Counted from the stretch's first letter, positions 1 to 10,119 are shown. The stretch is DNA of 64,000 bases from Trichodesmium erythraeum GBRTRLIN201 (GCA_018457135.1 JAGGDU010000148.1:1-64000), one strand, 5' to 3'. A program made the numbers and translations. The notes: generated from the sequence alone by a model not told the origin.

Positions 1-18
1 ACTTATAAATTTCCCCTG

Positions 19-144
19 AAACTTTTCCAATAAAATATCCGTAATTTCTGAAAAATCAGCAGATTATTTATTAGCTCAACTTAAACTTTTCCAATAAAAT
101 ATCCGTAATTTCTGAGAAACCAGCAGATTATTTATTAGCTCAAC
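19..144. repeat. 64-bp tandem duplication
   Basis: Two adjacent copies of a 64-bp unit (19-82 and 83-144) differ at only a few positions. On the minus strand each copy contains a short open stretch reading like SEITDILLEKF, interrupted by stops. It may be the decayed end of a gene beginning further right, but I cannot name it. The rest of 145-582 is AT-rich and shows no gene. Confidence 0.8.
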
Positions 145-582
145 GAGGAAGCTTGAGACCTTAATTTTTTATTGATTTTTACTGAGAGTAAACTAACAAA
201 ATAAAAGATTATAGAGTTAAAGTTAATTAATAATTAATCCTGAGATTACCCAGAAAGTTATTGAAAGCTTAAGGAATTAATAGATAACTTCAACCAAACT
301 AATTTTTCAGATAATTTTTTATGATAAAAAAGTCACAATTATTCTTTCTTAAAATTGACATTATTTATCACTCAGCTCCTCTTTTTAAACATTCAGCAGT
401 TGACTTTATCTAAAATAAATTTGTAAAAAGTATTGAGAGATTTCAAGCTCTCATTATCAAATATAAATTAAAGTGAATCCATAAACCTTAGGTGTTAATA
501 GCAAAGATTTTCAATGACTTCACAAAAAAACTTAAGTAGCAAGCGCTAATAGCTGAATGCTTACTAAGAATATTGGTTAAAA

Positions 583-891
583 TTAAATATTTTCTCGAAA
601 CTCTGCCAAAACCTCCATCAGATCACTCTGACAATGTATTGGCAATAAATCTATCAAAGGAACCTGCTTTCTACCAGCACCTAACTTAACAGGAACACCC
701 TGTAATATTTCCATAACCTGAGCCTCTGAAGGTACTTCTTCAGTCAGAATAGGATAAAACTTTTCTGCCAAATTTAAATGTAGTTTCGCATCAGATAAAT
801 AGAGATGCCAACCAGTAATATCCATATAAACTTTATCCCCTATTTCTGCTGCCAAACTTTCAATTATTTGTGTTGTACTACCATTAGCCAT
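583..891 (-). CDS. DUF3181 family protein
   Basis: A 102-residue protein starting MANGSTTQIIESLAAEIGDK and ending in an EVLAEFRENI helix. It matches, from memory, the small cyanobacteria-restricted DUF3181 family, whose function is unknown. There is no signal peptide, membrane segment or cysteine cluster, so it is probably a soluble cytosolic protein. It lies 50 bp downstream of the 2TM-domain gene on the same strand, so the two may be co-transcribed. The length is about normal for the family and the ATG start agrees with the conserved N-terminus. No catalytic residues can be named. Confidence 0.75.
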   Translation of the reverse strand: MANGSTTQIIESLAAEIGDKVYMDITGWHLYLSDAKLHLNLAEKFYPILTEEVPSEAQVMEILQGVPVKLGAGRKQVPLIDLLPIHCQSDLMEVLAEFRENI

Positions 892-941
892 AATAATAAT
901 TCAACCTAAATTTCGTAAGCTACATAATCACTCTAATTTTC

Positions 942-1199
942 TTATCCAGAATCCTTAGAAGTGGTGGTATAATCTGCAAGTACAAAAATATATAATCCAT
1001 GAATTAACAATAAAAATACCCAACCACCTGTTACCCAGATAGCCCAAGGCCAACTTGCTGCTGTGACATTACGGAAGAACCATAAACCAGAATTACTAGC
1101 AGCAAAGGTAGCTACATGAATAGCAAAATTCATTCGATCATCCAACTTCCGGAACTCTGGATCATTACGGTCAGGTTTGCGAGGCCAACGAGGAGGCAT
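942..1199 (-). CDS. 2TM domain-containing protein
   Basis: An 85-residue protein with a basic, proline-rich N-terminus (MPPRWPRKPDRNDPEFRKLD) followed by two hydrophobic segments at about residues 26-45 and 51-73. This is the layout of the 2TM domain family: a short hydrophilic head and a membrane hairpin with a conserved Trp/Phe-rich turn (SGLWFFRN). The function of the family is unknown. It lies just upstream of the DUF3181 gene on the minus strand. The gene is intact and there are no catalytic motifs. Confidence 0.7.
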   Translation of the reverse strand: MPPRWPRKPDRNDPEFRKLDDRMNFAIHVATFAASNSGLWFFRNVTAASWPWAIWVTGGWVFLLLIHGLYIFVLADYTTTSKDSG

Positions 1200-1587
1200 A
1201 AAATACTCTTAAAAAATTTATTACTGTTCAATTTATTCAAACATTGTAAAGGCAACTCAGTAATTTGGAGATTATTTGAAAATATTCTTTATCTAAAAAA
1301 ATATAGAATCCCTCATAACCAAAACTGCTATAACTATCAGTAAAAATAACCAGTCCATTTTTGACCCTTATAGGATTAGAGATTAGAGTTAATTAACAGA
1401 ATCAGTAAATTACAAATATATGAAATCAAAGTATTAACATTCAAACCTTCCCAAAGTATTTAACAAAGCCCAGCAGTAGTATACCTGAATCAGATGAAAT
1501 TACCTGGCCATAAATTAAACAGCAAATTAAAAATTGATTTTGCGTACTTCAATTTTAGTTTTGACTGAACTTTTGACTTTTGAGTTT
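1200..1587. other. intergenic, no gene seen
   Basis: 388 bp of AT-rich sequence between moaC and the 2TM gene. Short open frames here have no protein-like composition. I see no tRNA or strong terminator. Confidence 0.5.
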
Positions 1588-2088
1588 TCATTTCACCATA
1601 TAATCCCCAGACTTCCCGCCACTCTTACTCAAAAGACGAATTAACTCAATAGAAATAGACTTTTCCAAAGCCTTAGCCATATCATACAAAGTCAAAGCAG
1701 CCACAGAAACCGCTGTCAAAGCCTCCATTTCCACCCCAGTTTCCGCCTTAGTCTTCACCATTGCCCGAATCTGATATCCAGGTAAATGAGGATCAGGAAT
1801 TAACTCTATGTCTATCTTTTGTAAAGGCAACGGATGACATAAAGGAATAAGTTGAGCAGTTTGCTTGGCAGCCATAATTCCTGCTAATTTAGCAGTACCC
1901 AAAACATCACCCTTTGGACTATTACCTCTTTGAATAGCCTCAAAAGTTTCAGGTAACATCCGCACTTGTCCCGCTGCTTCAGCTTGACGTATAGTCTGCA
2001 CTTTAGTAGAGACATCAACCATTTTAACTGCACCCTCAGAGTCCAAATGAGTTAAATTTTGCTCAAATTTAGAAAAATCCCTTGTCAT
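1588..2088 (-). CDS. moaC: Cyclic pyranopterin monophosphate synthase MoaC
   Basis: A 166-residue protein covering the full MoaC family length. MoaC converts the MoaA product into cyclic pyranopterin monophosphate in the first stage of molybdenum cofactor synthesis, in the cytosol. Visible family motifs are the N-terminal [20 protein letters not shown], the core [17 protein letters not shown] and the C-terminal [20 protein letters not shown] followed by AKALEKSI. The last of these carries the conserved Asp and Lys assigned to the active site in E. coli MoaC. No other moa gene is nearby, so it appears to be a stand-alone gene. It is intact and confidently assigned. Confidence 0.95.
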   Translation of the reverse strand: MTRDFSKFEQNLTHLDSEGAVKMVDVSTKVQTIRQAEAAGQVRMLPETFEAIQRGNSPKGDVLGTAKLAGIMAAKQTAQLIPLCHPLPLQKIDIELIPDPHLPGYQIRAMVKTKAETGVEMEALTAVSVAALTLYDMAKALEKSISIELIRLLSKSGGKSGDYMVK

Positions 2089-2182
2089 TCTATTTATTTA
2101 TGCTATACTTATATTATTAAGTGCAAAAGAAAAACTGATTCCCAAAAAGTTTCATTTAATCTGATGCTAAAAATATGCAAAA

Positions 2183-2255
2183 GGGCCTGTAGCTTAGTGG
2201 ATAGAGTGCGTGGCTACGGACCATGAGGTCGGGGGTTCGAATCCCTCCAGGCCCG
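2183..2255 (+). tRNA. tRNA-Arg (anticodon ACG)
   Basis: A 73-nt cloverleaf can be drawn by hand. The 7-bp acceptor stem is GGGCCTG with CAGGCCC plus discriminator G. The D stem is GCTT/GAGT, the anticodon stem CGTGG/CCATG with loop CTACGGA (anticodon ACG), and the T arm GGGGG-TTCGAAT-CCCTC. It reads CGU and, through inosine, other CGN Arg codons. CCA is not encoded. Its 3' end is only 2 bp from the stop codon of the convergent MFS gene. Confidence 0.95.
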
Positions 2256-2257
2256 TT

Positions 2258-3496
2258 TTAATGATTAATAGCATAAGTATCTTGCCCCCGACCAAAAGCA
2301 AATCTGATGGAATGGGGCAAGTTACTGTTTGACAAAGTAATAAATGTAGCGATCGCTATGGAAGCAAGAATAGCATCAATAGCAAACATACTTCTATAAC
2401 CTATTTGTTCGGCAACAAGACCGAAAGTAGGTCCAGCTATAGCTATTCCTACATCAAAGCCACCAATACAAAGAGAGAAAAACTTGCCTCTTTGATCTGG
2501 AGGGCATCGGTCAGTCATCAAAGTAATCATCATTGGTAAGATTAAACCACTAGAAGACCCCCCCAAAATAGCTGCCAGTAAAATCATATTCCTACTATTT
2601 GCTGTCCACAAAGTCAACATACCCAATAAGCTAAATACTAGACCGCTACTAATAAAAACGCCACGACCAAATTTATCAGAAGCTCGCCCAGTAAAAATGC
2701 GAATGAGCAAATTAGTGATGCCCCTTACAGTATAAAAAATTCCAGCATTCAGAGCTATGCTATTTTCCTGAATATACAGTGGTAGAAAAGTAGTAGTTGT
2801 GCCAAATATTAAACCTACTATCAACATCACAAAAACAGGAACCAAAACCCTACGACTCCCCAATATTTGCCATAACTTTTGTTGCTCAAACTGATGGGAA
2901 TGGAGATTTTTTTGTGCTATTGCAGATGATTCTGAAACAAGAATACTAAATAATAAGCTAGCAATTCCTAAAGTAGAGCAAACTATAAATAAAGGCACAT
3001 ACTCATTAGCTTCTACTAAAAAACCACCTACTGTAGGTCCAATAGCCATACCTATTGGAGTACATAAACTCATATAACCAATTAATTCTCCCCGACGACC
3101 AGGAGGAGACAAGTCAGCTACTAAAGCAGTATAACCAATGGTAACTCCAGCAATGCTAATGCCATGAAAAGCACGAACTAACATTAAAAAAAGAAAAGAC
3201 TTGAATAGTAGATAACCGAGTGGGGCGATCGCTGCTACACTTGTGCCAACTATTAGAACCAACTTTCGACTTTTTGTATCTGCTATGGGCGCTAAAATAA
3301 ATCGTGATAATAATAGTCCCATAGAAAAGCAACCCAAAACAAAACCAATTTGTTGTTTTGTGCCTCCGATATAATTTAGATATAGAGGCAAAGTTGGCAA
3401 TAAAGTAGTTATACTTGACCAAAATAATAAACCAGCTAAAAATAAAATCATTAGACTGCGCTGTTGTTTAGGGTCAAGTGTTTTAAATACTTTCAC
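2258..3496 (-). CDS. MFS transporter
   Basis: A 412-residue integral membrane protein with about twelve hydrophobic segments in two six-helix halves. The inter-helix 2-3 loop reads GLLLSRFILAPIADTKSRK and the equivalent second-half loop RIFTGRASDKFGRG, both forms of the major facilitator signature (G-x3-D-R/K-x-G-R). PGRRGELIGYMSLCTPIGMA fits helices 4-5. It would move a small solute across the cytoplasmic membrane by proton or substrate exchange. The substrate cannot be read from sequence; drug or metabolite efflux is typical of such 12-TM members. It is intact and converges on the tRNA-Arg. Confidence 0.85.
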   Translation of the reverse strand: MKVFKTLDPKQQRSLMILFLAGLLFWSSITTLLPTLPLYLNYIGGTKQQIGFVLGCFSMGLLLSRFILAPIADTKSRKLVLIVGTSVAAIAPLGYLLFKSFLFLMLVRAFHGISIAGVTIGYTALVADLSPPGRRGELIGYMSLCTPIGMAIGPTVGGFLVEANEYVPLFIVCSTLGIASLLFSILVSESSAIAQKNLHSHQFEQQKLWQILGSRRVLVPVFVMLIVGLIFGTTTTFLPLYIQENSIALNAGIFYTVRGITNLLIRIFTGRASDKFGRGVFISSGLVFSLLGMLTLWTANSRNMILLAAILGGSSSGLILPMMITLMTDRCPPDQRGKFFSLCIGGFDVGIAIAGPTFGLVAEQIGYRSMFAIDAILASIAIATFITLSNSNLPHSIRFAFGRGQDTYAINH

Positions 3497-3801
3497 AAAT
3501 TTTGTAACCTTTGTTGATATACTCCCAACCGCGAACAGTCAGAGATTATTACAATATATGAAAAGTCTAGCATGATATCAACCGCTGTCCCGATATCTTT
3601 ATCCTCCATGGTTTTTTTCCATAACTGACCACAATAACTTGACTTGTTACTTCTTTTGGAATCATATTTCAGTTATGAGATATTAGTGATGTTAGACCTT
3701 AGGAGTTAAAATATAAAAGGAATTTTATTTCTCTTAATTCTTCTTAAATATCTCATAAATTATTCCTAAATTTTATAGCTTTAACTTTTAAATTTTTAGT
3801 T
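3497..3801. other. intergenic, no gene seen
   Basis: 305 bp between the MFS gene and the next membrane protein gene. It is AT-rich, with no convincing frame or structural RNA. Confidence 0.4.
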
Positions 3802-4719
3802 TTAAATTTTTTGTTTTAACCAAGCTAAACCAGCAGCAAAAGTTTCAGCTAAAACACTAATCAAGCGATAAAATGCAACAGCACTCAAAACAATTCCAGG
3901 AGCAAATTTTTGCTCCAATAAAGCTAAAGCAGTTGCTTCAAATACCCCAACACCTCCAGGAGCTCCTGGAACAACTAAACCTAATAACCAGGCGAAACTA
4001 AAAGCACTAAATATCAATAAAATTTGATTAAATTCAATAGAATTAAATGCCAAAATTGTCAACAAAAATCCAGAACCTCGAAGCAGAACAAAACAAACTT
4101 CTCCCACAAAGGGCTTGATAGGATAACGTTCTAATACTAATTCATTGTCTGGCTCTAAATCAATTTTTTTAAACTTTAATTTAATTTTAACTAAACACTT
4201 AATGATTGGGTTTAAAATTCGTGGATGAATAATACAAATAACTGAAAAAAAACAGAATAATTGTAAAAAAAAACTTTCTTGAGTAGAGCCAACTAAAGCA
4301 ACTATTAAAGCTGCTGCTGCCATTAACAGTGGTTCTATTAATACACTTAAAATAGCAATTTCAATAGGTACTCCTACTTTTTTTACTTCAGTAATACGCC
4401 CATAAAAATGCCATATATTTCCTGGTAAATACTTAGCAATATTCGTCAGCAGATATACTCTAATAGCCCAAGGAAAATTAACTAATTGATTAAATTCTTT
4501 AATAATCCAAAACCATACCCATCCAGACCAGACATGAGCCATTATTGTGATCAGAAAAGCAGTTCCTAAACTTATCCACCCAGAATCACTAATCCTAATT
4601 TGCAGAACTTGTTCCCAGTTGTCTTTCAGAGTTTTAACTAGAAAAAATAGGGTAGCTCCTAAAATAATCCATCGCAGATAAGGTTTAATATCCGACAAAA
4701 CTTTTTTCATAAAGTACAC
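3802..4719 (-). CDS. Lysylphosphatidylglycerol synthase TM-region / UPF0104 family flippase-like membrane protein
   Basis: A 305-residue polytopic membrane protein. It begins with a short cytosolic head (MYFMKKVLSDIKPYLR) and has about eight hydrophobic segments. The motif YLLTNIAKYLPGNIWHFYGR and the late motif GLVVPGAPGGVGVFEATALA are hallmarks of the UPF0104/YbhN-like family, related to the membrane half of MprF. Members are thought to flip or handle lipid-linked molecules, and in cyanobacteria many lie near glycosyltransferases. A decayed GT-C-like gene lies just upstream on the same strand, which fits but does not prove that role. The substrate is unknown. Confidence 0.75.
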   Translation of the reverse strand: MYFMKKVLSDIKPYLRWIILGATLFFLVKTLKDNWEQVLQIRISDSGWISLGTAFLITIMAHVWSGWVWFWIIKEFNQLVNFPWAIRVYLLTNIAKYLPGNIWHFYGRITEVKKVGVPIEIAILSVLIEPLLMAAAALIVALVGSTQESFFLQLFCFFSVICIIHPRILNPIIKCLVKIKLKFKKIDLEPDNELVLERYPIKPFVGEVCFVLLRGSGFLLTILAFNSIEFNQILLIFSAFSFAWLLGLVVPGAPGGVGVFEATALALLEQKFAPGIVLSAVAFYRLISVLAETFAAGLAWLKQKI

Positions 4720-5016
4720 AAATAACTCTGTTAACTCTGTTTATAACTGCTGAATATTTGTCTTTGCCCTCTAAAATCTGTAAGTTTTCAGCTAACAAAT
4801 ATTGCTTTTGGAGGAAATAAAAGTAATTTATAAATCGAGGGAAAATTAAAAGTTTATACTTAAAGATGATAAGTGTTTATAGGCAAATTATGATCAATTT
4901 TATTGATTTTTTTTGAGCTATTAATATGTTAGTTAATCATCATTTTTTTCAACTATAGCTATACACTAATCAAGTTTATTAATTTTTTTTCGAGATATTA
5001 ATAATCTAGTTATTCG

Positions 5017-5450
5017 TCATTTTTTATTAAGCTTAGGAATCAGCCATAGTATATTCGCATTACCAATAATTTCCTGTGATTCAATTATCAATTGCTGTGC
5101 AGATAAAGACTTAAAAAGATTCATATATTCTCCATAATATATCAAATATATACGTGAGCTTGTAGAGGGTAAAGTTTCAATCCAATTTTTTAAATCCACT
5201 CGAATATTTAATTTATCTTTTTTTCCATCTTATTAACATATACATAATCATAACCTCAATAATAGTAAGCTAGAGGAAAATAATCACCATTGATAGAAAA
5301 AAAATTACCATGAAATGTAGAGTAAATAATTACTTCACCTCTATCTTGAATTTCAATCAATTGAACTATTGATATGTAGTGATATAATCCTTTCATGTAT
5401 CCTTGGGAAGTTATATAATAAGTTACTAAACCCAAACTAACGCCTAACAT
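5017..5450 (-). pseudogene. Decayed C-terminal part of a membrane protein, possibly a GT-C/GT39-type glycosyltransferase
   Basis: Two minus-strand open pieces, 5256-5450 and 5017-5199, read as one protein if a stop and a frame change near 5210-5260 are ignored. It starts with a membrane segment, then QDRGEVIIYSTFHGNFF, FPLAYYY, a bridging GYDYVYVNKMEKKI in another frame, VDLKNWIETLPSTSSRIYLI, and a hydrophilic end. A last membrane helix followed by a periplasmic tail with Tyr-rich strands resembles the C-terminus of dolichyl-phosphate-type glycosyltransferases. That family call is inference. The N-terminal catalytic region is absent: an in-frame stop lies just before the first segment. Confidence 0.4.
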
Positions 5451-6447
5451 ATATATGAAAACTAGTAAGACTCTATTTTATTAAGCATGATTGATAAATA
5501 ATCGAGAAAGAGTTAGGGAAAATGTGGAAAAAACACCAACTTTTTTGTAAAAAAATTAATTACCTAATCTATAGATTAGATATACAGATAATACTGCGAG
5601 AATAATATCTATAATTCTCAATCATACTTGATGATCATAAACGTTAATCCATAGATTTTAAAAAGCATAGTATAATAATATTCCTTTATTTAAAGCTATC
5701 TGCTTTCTATCCCTAATAACGAAAAATTAATATATTCATATACCTCCAAAATTTATTCTGTAAAAGTACAAACAATAGGATAAAATTAAGACTCAATAAA
5801 ATAGGAAACTATTCCTTTTTTATTATAGGTGAGATAAACCTATTAAAAATATTGAATATCAACTATATCACCGTAAGCATTCAATAGCTGAATAATTACA
5901 TATTAACTGAGATAAAAAAATTGGCTTATACAATTTTTGCAATTTTGTTTACAGCTAGTCATTTTTACAGTTATACCAAATCAAAAAAGTTCTTACATTG
6001 TTAATCTCCATATTTCTACAAAATTTTTTGAAAATGGCATTAGACTTCTGAGAGTCAAAGGAGTTTAGTTATAAATATCACTATATCTATAGAGCTACTA
6101 ATTTTTTAATTCAGAGTTTTAGTCATAAAAATACTGTTCCGAGTAGAACCATCCATTGGAACAAAATTTTTTTCATATAAAATTAGAATATTAGTATTGT
6201 AGTGAGATAGTAGTAAAGTGAGCAAATCTACAACTATAAATTCTGATACTAGAGTTAAAAGCAGTCAGTTTTTTTTGGTGATTAAACTACAAGTTTAATG
6301 AATAATTGGTAAATGCATTCTATTTGCTGCTTTAGTTCCCAAATAATTGCATTCTCAAGAGCTATAAATTATTGATATTTACTATTACATTTATATTCAA
6401 CATTCTAAGATAAACTTAGATGAAATCTCCTGTAACTGATAACTGAA
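5451..6447. other. 1-kb AT-rich intergenic region
   Basis: About one kilobase with stops in all frames and no recognisable RNA gene. It may include fully degraded upstream parts of the pseudogene at 5017-5450, but I could not read protein-like sequence from it. Confidence 0.4.
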
Positions 6448-7383
6448 ATGACATTCTTTAATAAAGATGAGCAACTCAATATTCTGGGTAAAGATATTAT
6501 AGAAGCAACCCAGTTAGAATTTTCAGAATTAACTTCCGAGGCAATAGCTATAACTTGGTTAGTCTACAATTCACCAATAACCAGAAATATTCAGAATGCC
6601 ACAGAGTTTTGGCAAAAGCAAGTGCGGGGTTGGAGCGATCGCGGTGATGAGAAGATGTATGCAGGAGGAATGGTCCATTTATTTTACCTTGTGGCTATTT
6701 ATGAATGGTTAGAGAAAGGAATGGTCAAAACTTCACCAGAGCTAGAAAGAGCAATTCGAGATATGATTCTTTCTGCAAATCATGATGGGACCAGTCTAGT
6801 TGTAGATGTTTTAACTGGAACTACCAGTGGACCTGAATTATCACCGGGACCTTTTCAAACTTGGAAATATCAACGTAATTTTATCAACCGTTATTTTCAA
6901 TCTCTCAAGTGGCCTGAATTAAAATCTATTAATGTTAATCAAAAAACATGGTTTTATGGGCCTTATGGCCGAGAACGGATTTTCCAAGGACTATTGATGG
7001 AAAATCGAAATATACTTACAACTAATGCAACAGCTCGTCTATTACATAGTATTGTGGGTGGCATTGCAGTATCCCGTCAAGCATCAGGAAAAATAATGGA
7101 TTTGTTACAGAAAAATCTTAGCCAACAAGATGCAAAATATGTAACCAAAAGTCAAACTATAGGGTTTTTAAAAGAAAGTCTTCCTCAAAATGCTAAGATA
7201 TGGTCTAGAGAAATTGTGGATACTCATGTACATCACAATTTTGCTTATATAGAGTTACCAAATCTTCTGCCATATCTTTTAGTTATATTTACAGAAGGCA
7301 AAGAGATTAGCAAGAATGAGAGGATATTACCTTATATTTCTCAAAAGTTTGTAGAGGCAATGAAAAAATTGTCGCTAAAATGA
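6448..7383 (+). CDS. Serine-hydrolase (class A beta-lactamase-like) fold protein lacking catalytic motifs
   Basis: A 311-residue soluble protein of a cyanobacterial family related to class A beta-lactamases and DD-peptidases. The scaffold is well kept: LFYLVAIYEWLEKGM, SLVVDVLTGTTSGPELSPG, GPYGRERIFQGLLMENRN, TTNATARLLHSIVGG and a C-terminal strand FAYIELPNLLPYLLVIFTEG. The three active-site motifs are replaced. The SxxK position reads G74-M-V-H77, the SxN position A110-N-H112 and the KTG/KAG position R254-E-I256. Active relatives, as I recall them, read SVVK, SSN and KAG there. It is therefore probably a non-catalytic peptidoglycan- or ligand-binding pseudoenzyme. The frame is intact, which suggests selection rather than simple decay. 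The gene stands alone with about 1 kb of empty DNA upstream. Confidence 0.7.
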   Translation: MTFFNKDEQLNILGKDIIEATQLEFSELTSEAIAITWLVYNSPITRNIQNATEFWQKQVRGWSDRGDEKMYAGGMVHLFYLVAIYEWLEKGMVKTSPELERAIRDMILSANHDGTSLVVDVLTGTTSGPELSPGPFQTWKYQRNFINRYFQSLKWPELKSINVNQKTWFYGPYGRERIFQGLLMENRNILTTNATARLLHSIVGGIAVSRQASGKIMDLLQKNLSQQDAKYVTKSQTIGFLKESLPQNAKIWSREIVDTHVHHNFAYIELPNLLPYLLVIFTEGKEISKNERILPYISQKFVEAMKKLSLK

Positions 7384-8155
7384 CTAAAAAATTAAGCTAC
7401 GGTTCTAGGAAATTTCATTTACGTATTTAGGGCTAACATTTAAGCTATGGAAATCTTATTAGGAAACTCTTGTAATACAACTGGCAAATATTTATCTATC
7501 CAGTAAGACCTACCGAAATTGTTTAGTTGTTTTGTGTAGAATAATTTGATTTAACTACAGCTTGCTGAATAAATATAGAATCCTGATATATCATTAGTTT
7601 AAGTATTCCTAGATATGGAAAAAAGTTATTATCTACATTTCACCATACTATTAACCTTTAATCTTGATATTTGCCTTCAACCGAAGCCGGAAAAATGTAT
7701 ATAAATTAACAAGCCGAATTGTTGCAAAAGTTCTTCTATTTCTATTCTTTTGATCGACTCTTAAACTTTTAAAAAAAGCCTTCACTATTCAATTTAACAA
7801 AAAAAATTAGTCTTAATTTTATCCTTCTAAAGCCATGCTTTATAAGTATCTTTACTGATATAAAACCTGAGCATTATACAAAATTCATCTGTTAAGTCTT
7901 CAAGAGCCTTTTACCTGGAAAAAAGTTTCTTGAAAAATACTTTATTTTTGAGTACTTAAATATTTTCACTTAGTTACTATATTATTCATCCATTCTCTCC
8001 TAATATCCGCAATGTTGTCAGAAGTTTACTTGTGATAAGGGATAGGAATAGCCTTTTAAGGTAAGAAAAAAATATTCAACATCAGCCTCATAAGAATTCA
8101 AACCTTAAACCTTAGGCCTCAGAGATATGCAGTGATAATGTGAAAAATAAAACAA
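7384..8155. other. intergenic, no gene seen
   Basis: 770 bp with stops in all frames. The block near 7820-7880 (GCTTTATAAGTATCTTT and flanks) resembles sequence near 27020, hinting at a dispersed non-coding repeat, but the match is short. Confidence 0.4.
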
Positions 8156-8245
8156 CGGAGAGGGAGGGATTCGAACCCTCGGTACGGGGTTCTCCCGTAC
8201 AACTCATTAGCAGTGAGCCGCTTTCGACCACTCAGCCACCTCTCC
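8156..8245 (-). tRNA. tRNA-Ser (anticodon GCT)
   Basis: A 90-nt class II tRNA with acceptor stem GGAGAGG/CCTCTCC plus discriminator G. The anticodon loop is CTGCTAA (anticodon GCT, reading AGC/AGU). It has a long variable arm with a TACGGG/CCCGTA stem and T arm GAGGG-TTCGAAT-CCCTC. CCA is not encoded. Short open frames overlapping it are spurious. Confidence 0.95.
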
Positions 8246-9069
8246 TGGGGTTACGATTTTCTACTATAACAAATGTTTTTGATTATGGCAAGACCAAACT
8301 CCTAATTTTTTTATTTGTTATGAATGTGGTCATAACTATTCGAGTCTTAATATTTTGTTAATAAGTTATCTACCAATAATATCACTCAAAATAATATAAC
8401 TGAAAAAAATATTAATTAATTTATTTGAGGTTTGACAGTAGTGTTATCTGACTTACTAAATGCCTATCCAAAATTAAGCATTAAGAGTTAGAAGACGAAT
8501 AAAATTTAAACTTGTTCCGTGAAGAGATAGATTAATTACCTATCACAAAAGCATAACTTTAGTCAAGGAGTTAAAAGTAGGCAAATGACCCAGCGACTAC
8601 CTAAATATTTTTGCAGAAAGCAATAGCTAAGTTTATGATTATAAAATTTGAGATTAGTCGTTAAATTAGACAATTGACAATAGACAGAACTATGTTAAAC
8701 TACTAAATGTTCATTTTTATTAATTGAGAAAATTATCTATTCAGAGACAAAATAATATATATTCTTCAAGATGTAAAAGTATTCCCAACGGTGCATAATT
8801 ATCAATATCTAAAAATTGTATCTGTTGTCCCAGAAATTTTCCTGCCCTAACCTTCTGAAACCGGAATTATCTAATCAGATGAGAGTTAGTAAATGGGAAC
8901 AATAAAAATCCTTGGAATGTCTGATTGACAAGGGTTAAATTTTTCCTACAAATATAAACAAAGATATAAATGAACGAAAAAGGTCATCTATACAGAATCT
9001 AAAAATTAGCTCTTTGAGCGAATAACACATAAATTAGCAATAGTAAACTCTAAAAAACGAGGTAAGCAA
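8246..9069. other. intergenic upstream of RTX gene
   Basis: 824 bp without a convincing frame. It must hold the promoter of the RTX gene at 9070; a Shine-Dalgarno-like GAGGTA lies at 9059-9064. Nothing else is recognised. Confidence 0.4.
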
Positions 9070-10053
9070 GTGACTAGCTTAATTGACGGCAACATTAACG
9101 ACCTAATTAATAATATCCCCGAAGAAGAACAACCTGATGGTGGATTTGATACACTCCCAACTGTAGACAGACCTATAGAAGGAGGAGATGGAGGCAGAGA
9201 CATACAAGGAGGCCCAACAGCAGACGCTATTGAGGGATCTACTGCATCGGATGTTGTTTCAACAGGGGCTGGCGACGATCTAGTGGCAGCAGGTGATGGC
9301 GATGATGATGTTTTATTAGGTACTGGTGATGATACTGTATTGGCTGGTACTGGCGTTGACACCATCTCAGGTAACCAAGGAAATGACTCCGTAGCTGGAG
9401 GTGCAGGAGATGATCTTCTCTATGGTGGTAAAGGTGATGATAGTGTAGAAGGTGGTGAAGGAGCAGACTTTGTCTTCGGCGATCGCGGAAGTGACCTAGT
9501 ACAAGGTGGGGCCGGAGATGACGTCGCACTGGGAGGGAGAGATTCTGATACTGTAACGGGTGATGAAGGTAATGACACTCTAGATGGAGGTAAAGGGGAT
9601 GACATTCTATCTGGAGGTGTAGGGGATGACTTCCTATTCGGTGGAAAGGGTAGTGATACTTTAACAGGTGGCACTGGAGCTGATAAATTCCTCTTCTATT
9701 ATAATGAGGATGGTAGTTACGGACTTGACTCCTTAACAGACTTTAATAGGGATCAAGGAGATAAGATAGGTATAGTTGTTAATAACTTCGGTGGCGGCAA
9801 CTTTGAGGCTTTGACAGGAGCACGTCCTGGCGATTCATTATCAGGAGCACAGTTTGCGGTTGTTGAGAACTTTAGTCCTAATGAGGATGGAGCTAATTCA
9901 GCAGCAATCATCTATGACCCTGATACTGGTTTAGTATACTACAACCCAGACGGATCAGCAGTTGCAGGTAATGAAACTCCAATTGCTCGGGTTGATAATA
10001 CTGTTTTTGATAGTAATAACCCATTACAAGGTACTGACTTTGAAATCTTCTAA
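9070..10053 (+). CDS. RTX / hemolysin-type calcium-binding repeat protein
   Basis: A 327-residue acidic protein starting with GTG, preceded by GAGGTA at 9059-9064. Residues 1-55 are a Gly/Asp-rich leader without a Sec signal peptide. Residues ~55-210 hold a row of about fifteen nonapeptide repeats of GGxGxDxLx type (for example GGAGDDLLYGGKGDDSVEGG), which fold into a calcium-filled parallel beta-roll. The C-terminal 110 residues contain DSLTDFNRDQGDKIGI and a strand-rich tail, the usual RTX C-terminal secretion region. It is probably exported by a type I system, but no HlyB/D/TolC-like genes are in the window. A surface-layer or matrix role is likely; no enzymatic domain is present. A terminator follows at 10120. 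Confidence 0.85.
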   Translation: MTSLIDGNINDLINNIPEEEQPDGGFDTLPTVDRPIEGGDGGRDIQGGPTADAIEGSTASDVVSTGAGDDLVAAGDGDDDVLLGTGDDTVLAGTGVDTISGNQGNDSVAGGAGDDLLYGGKGDDSVEGGEGADFVFGDRGSDLVQGGAGDDVALGGRDSDTVTGDEGNDTLDGGKGDDILSGGVGDDFLFGGKGSDTLTGGTGADKFLFYYNEDGSYGLDSLTDFNRDQGDKIGIVVNNFGGGNFEALTGARPGDSLSGAQFAVVENFSPNEDGANSAAIIYDPDTGLVYYNPDGSAVAGNETPIARVDNTVFDSNNPLQGTDFEIF

Positions 10054-10119
10054 GTCTAGTTATTAATTAATAAATATGATTTTAAATGTGGGTATAACCC
10101 AAAAATGAAGATACTGAGT

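Noticed and set aside
8140-8361. Plus-strand open frame of 73 codons
   Set aside because: It overlaps the tRNA-Ser gene on the opposite strand and has no family resemblance.
9006-9674. Minus-strand open frames rich in Pro/Ser and His
   Set aside because: They are antisense shadows of the RTX repeats, whose periodic codons keep other frames open.
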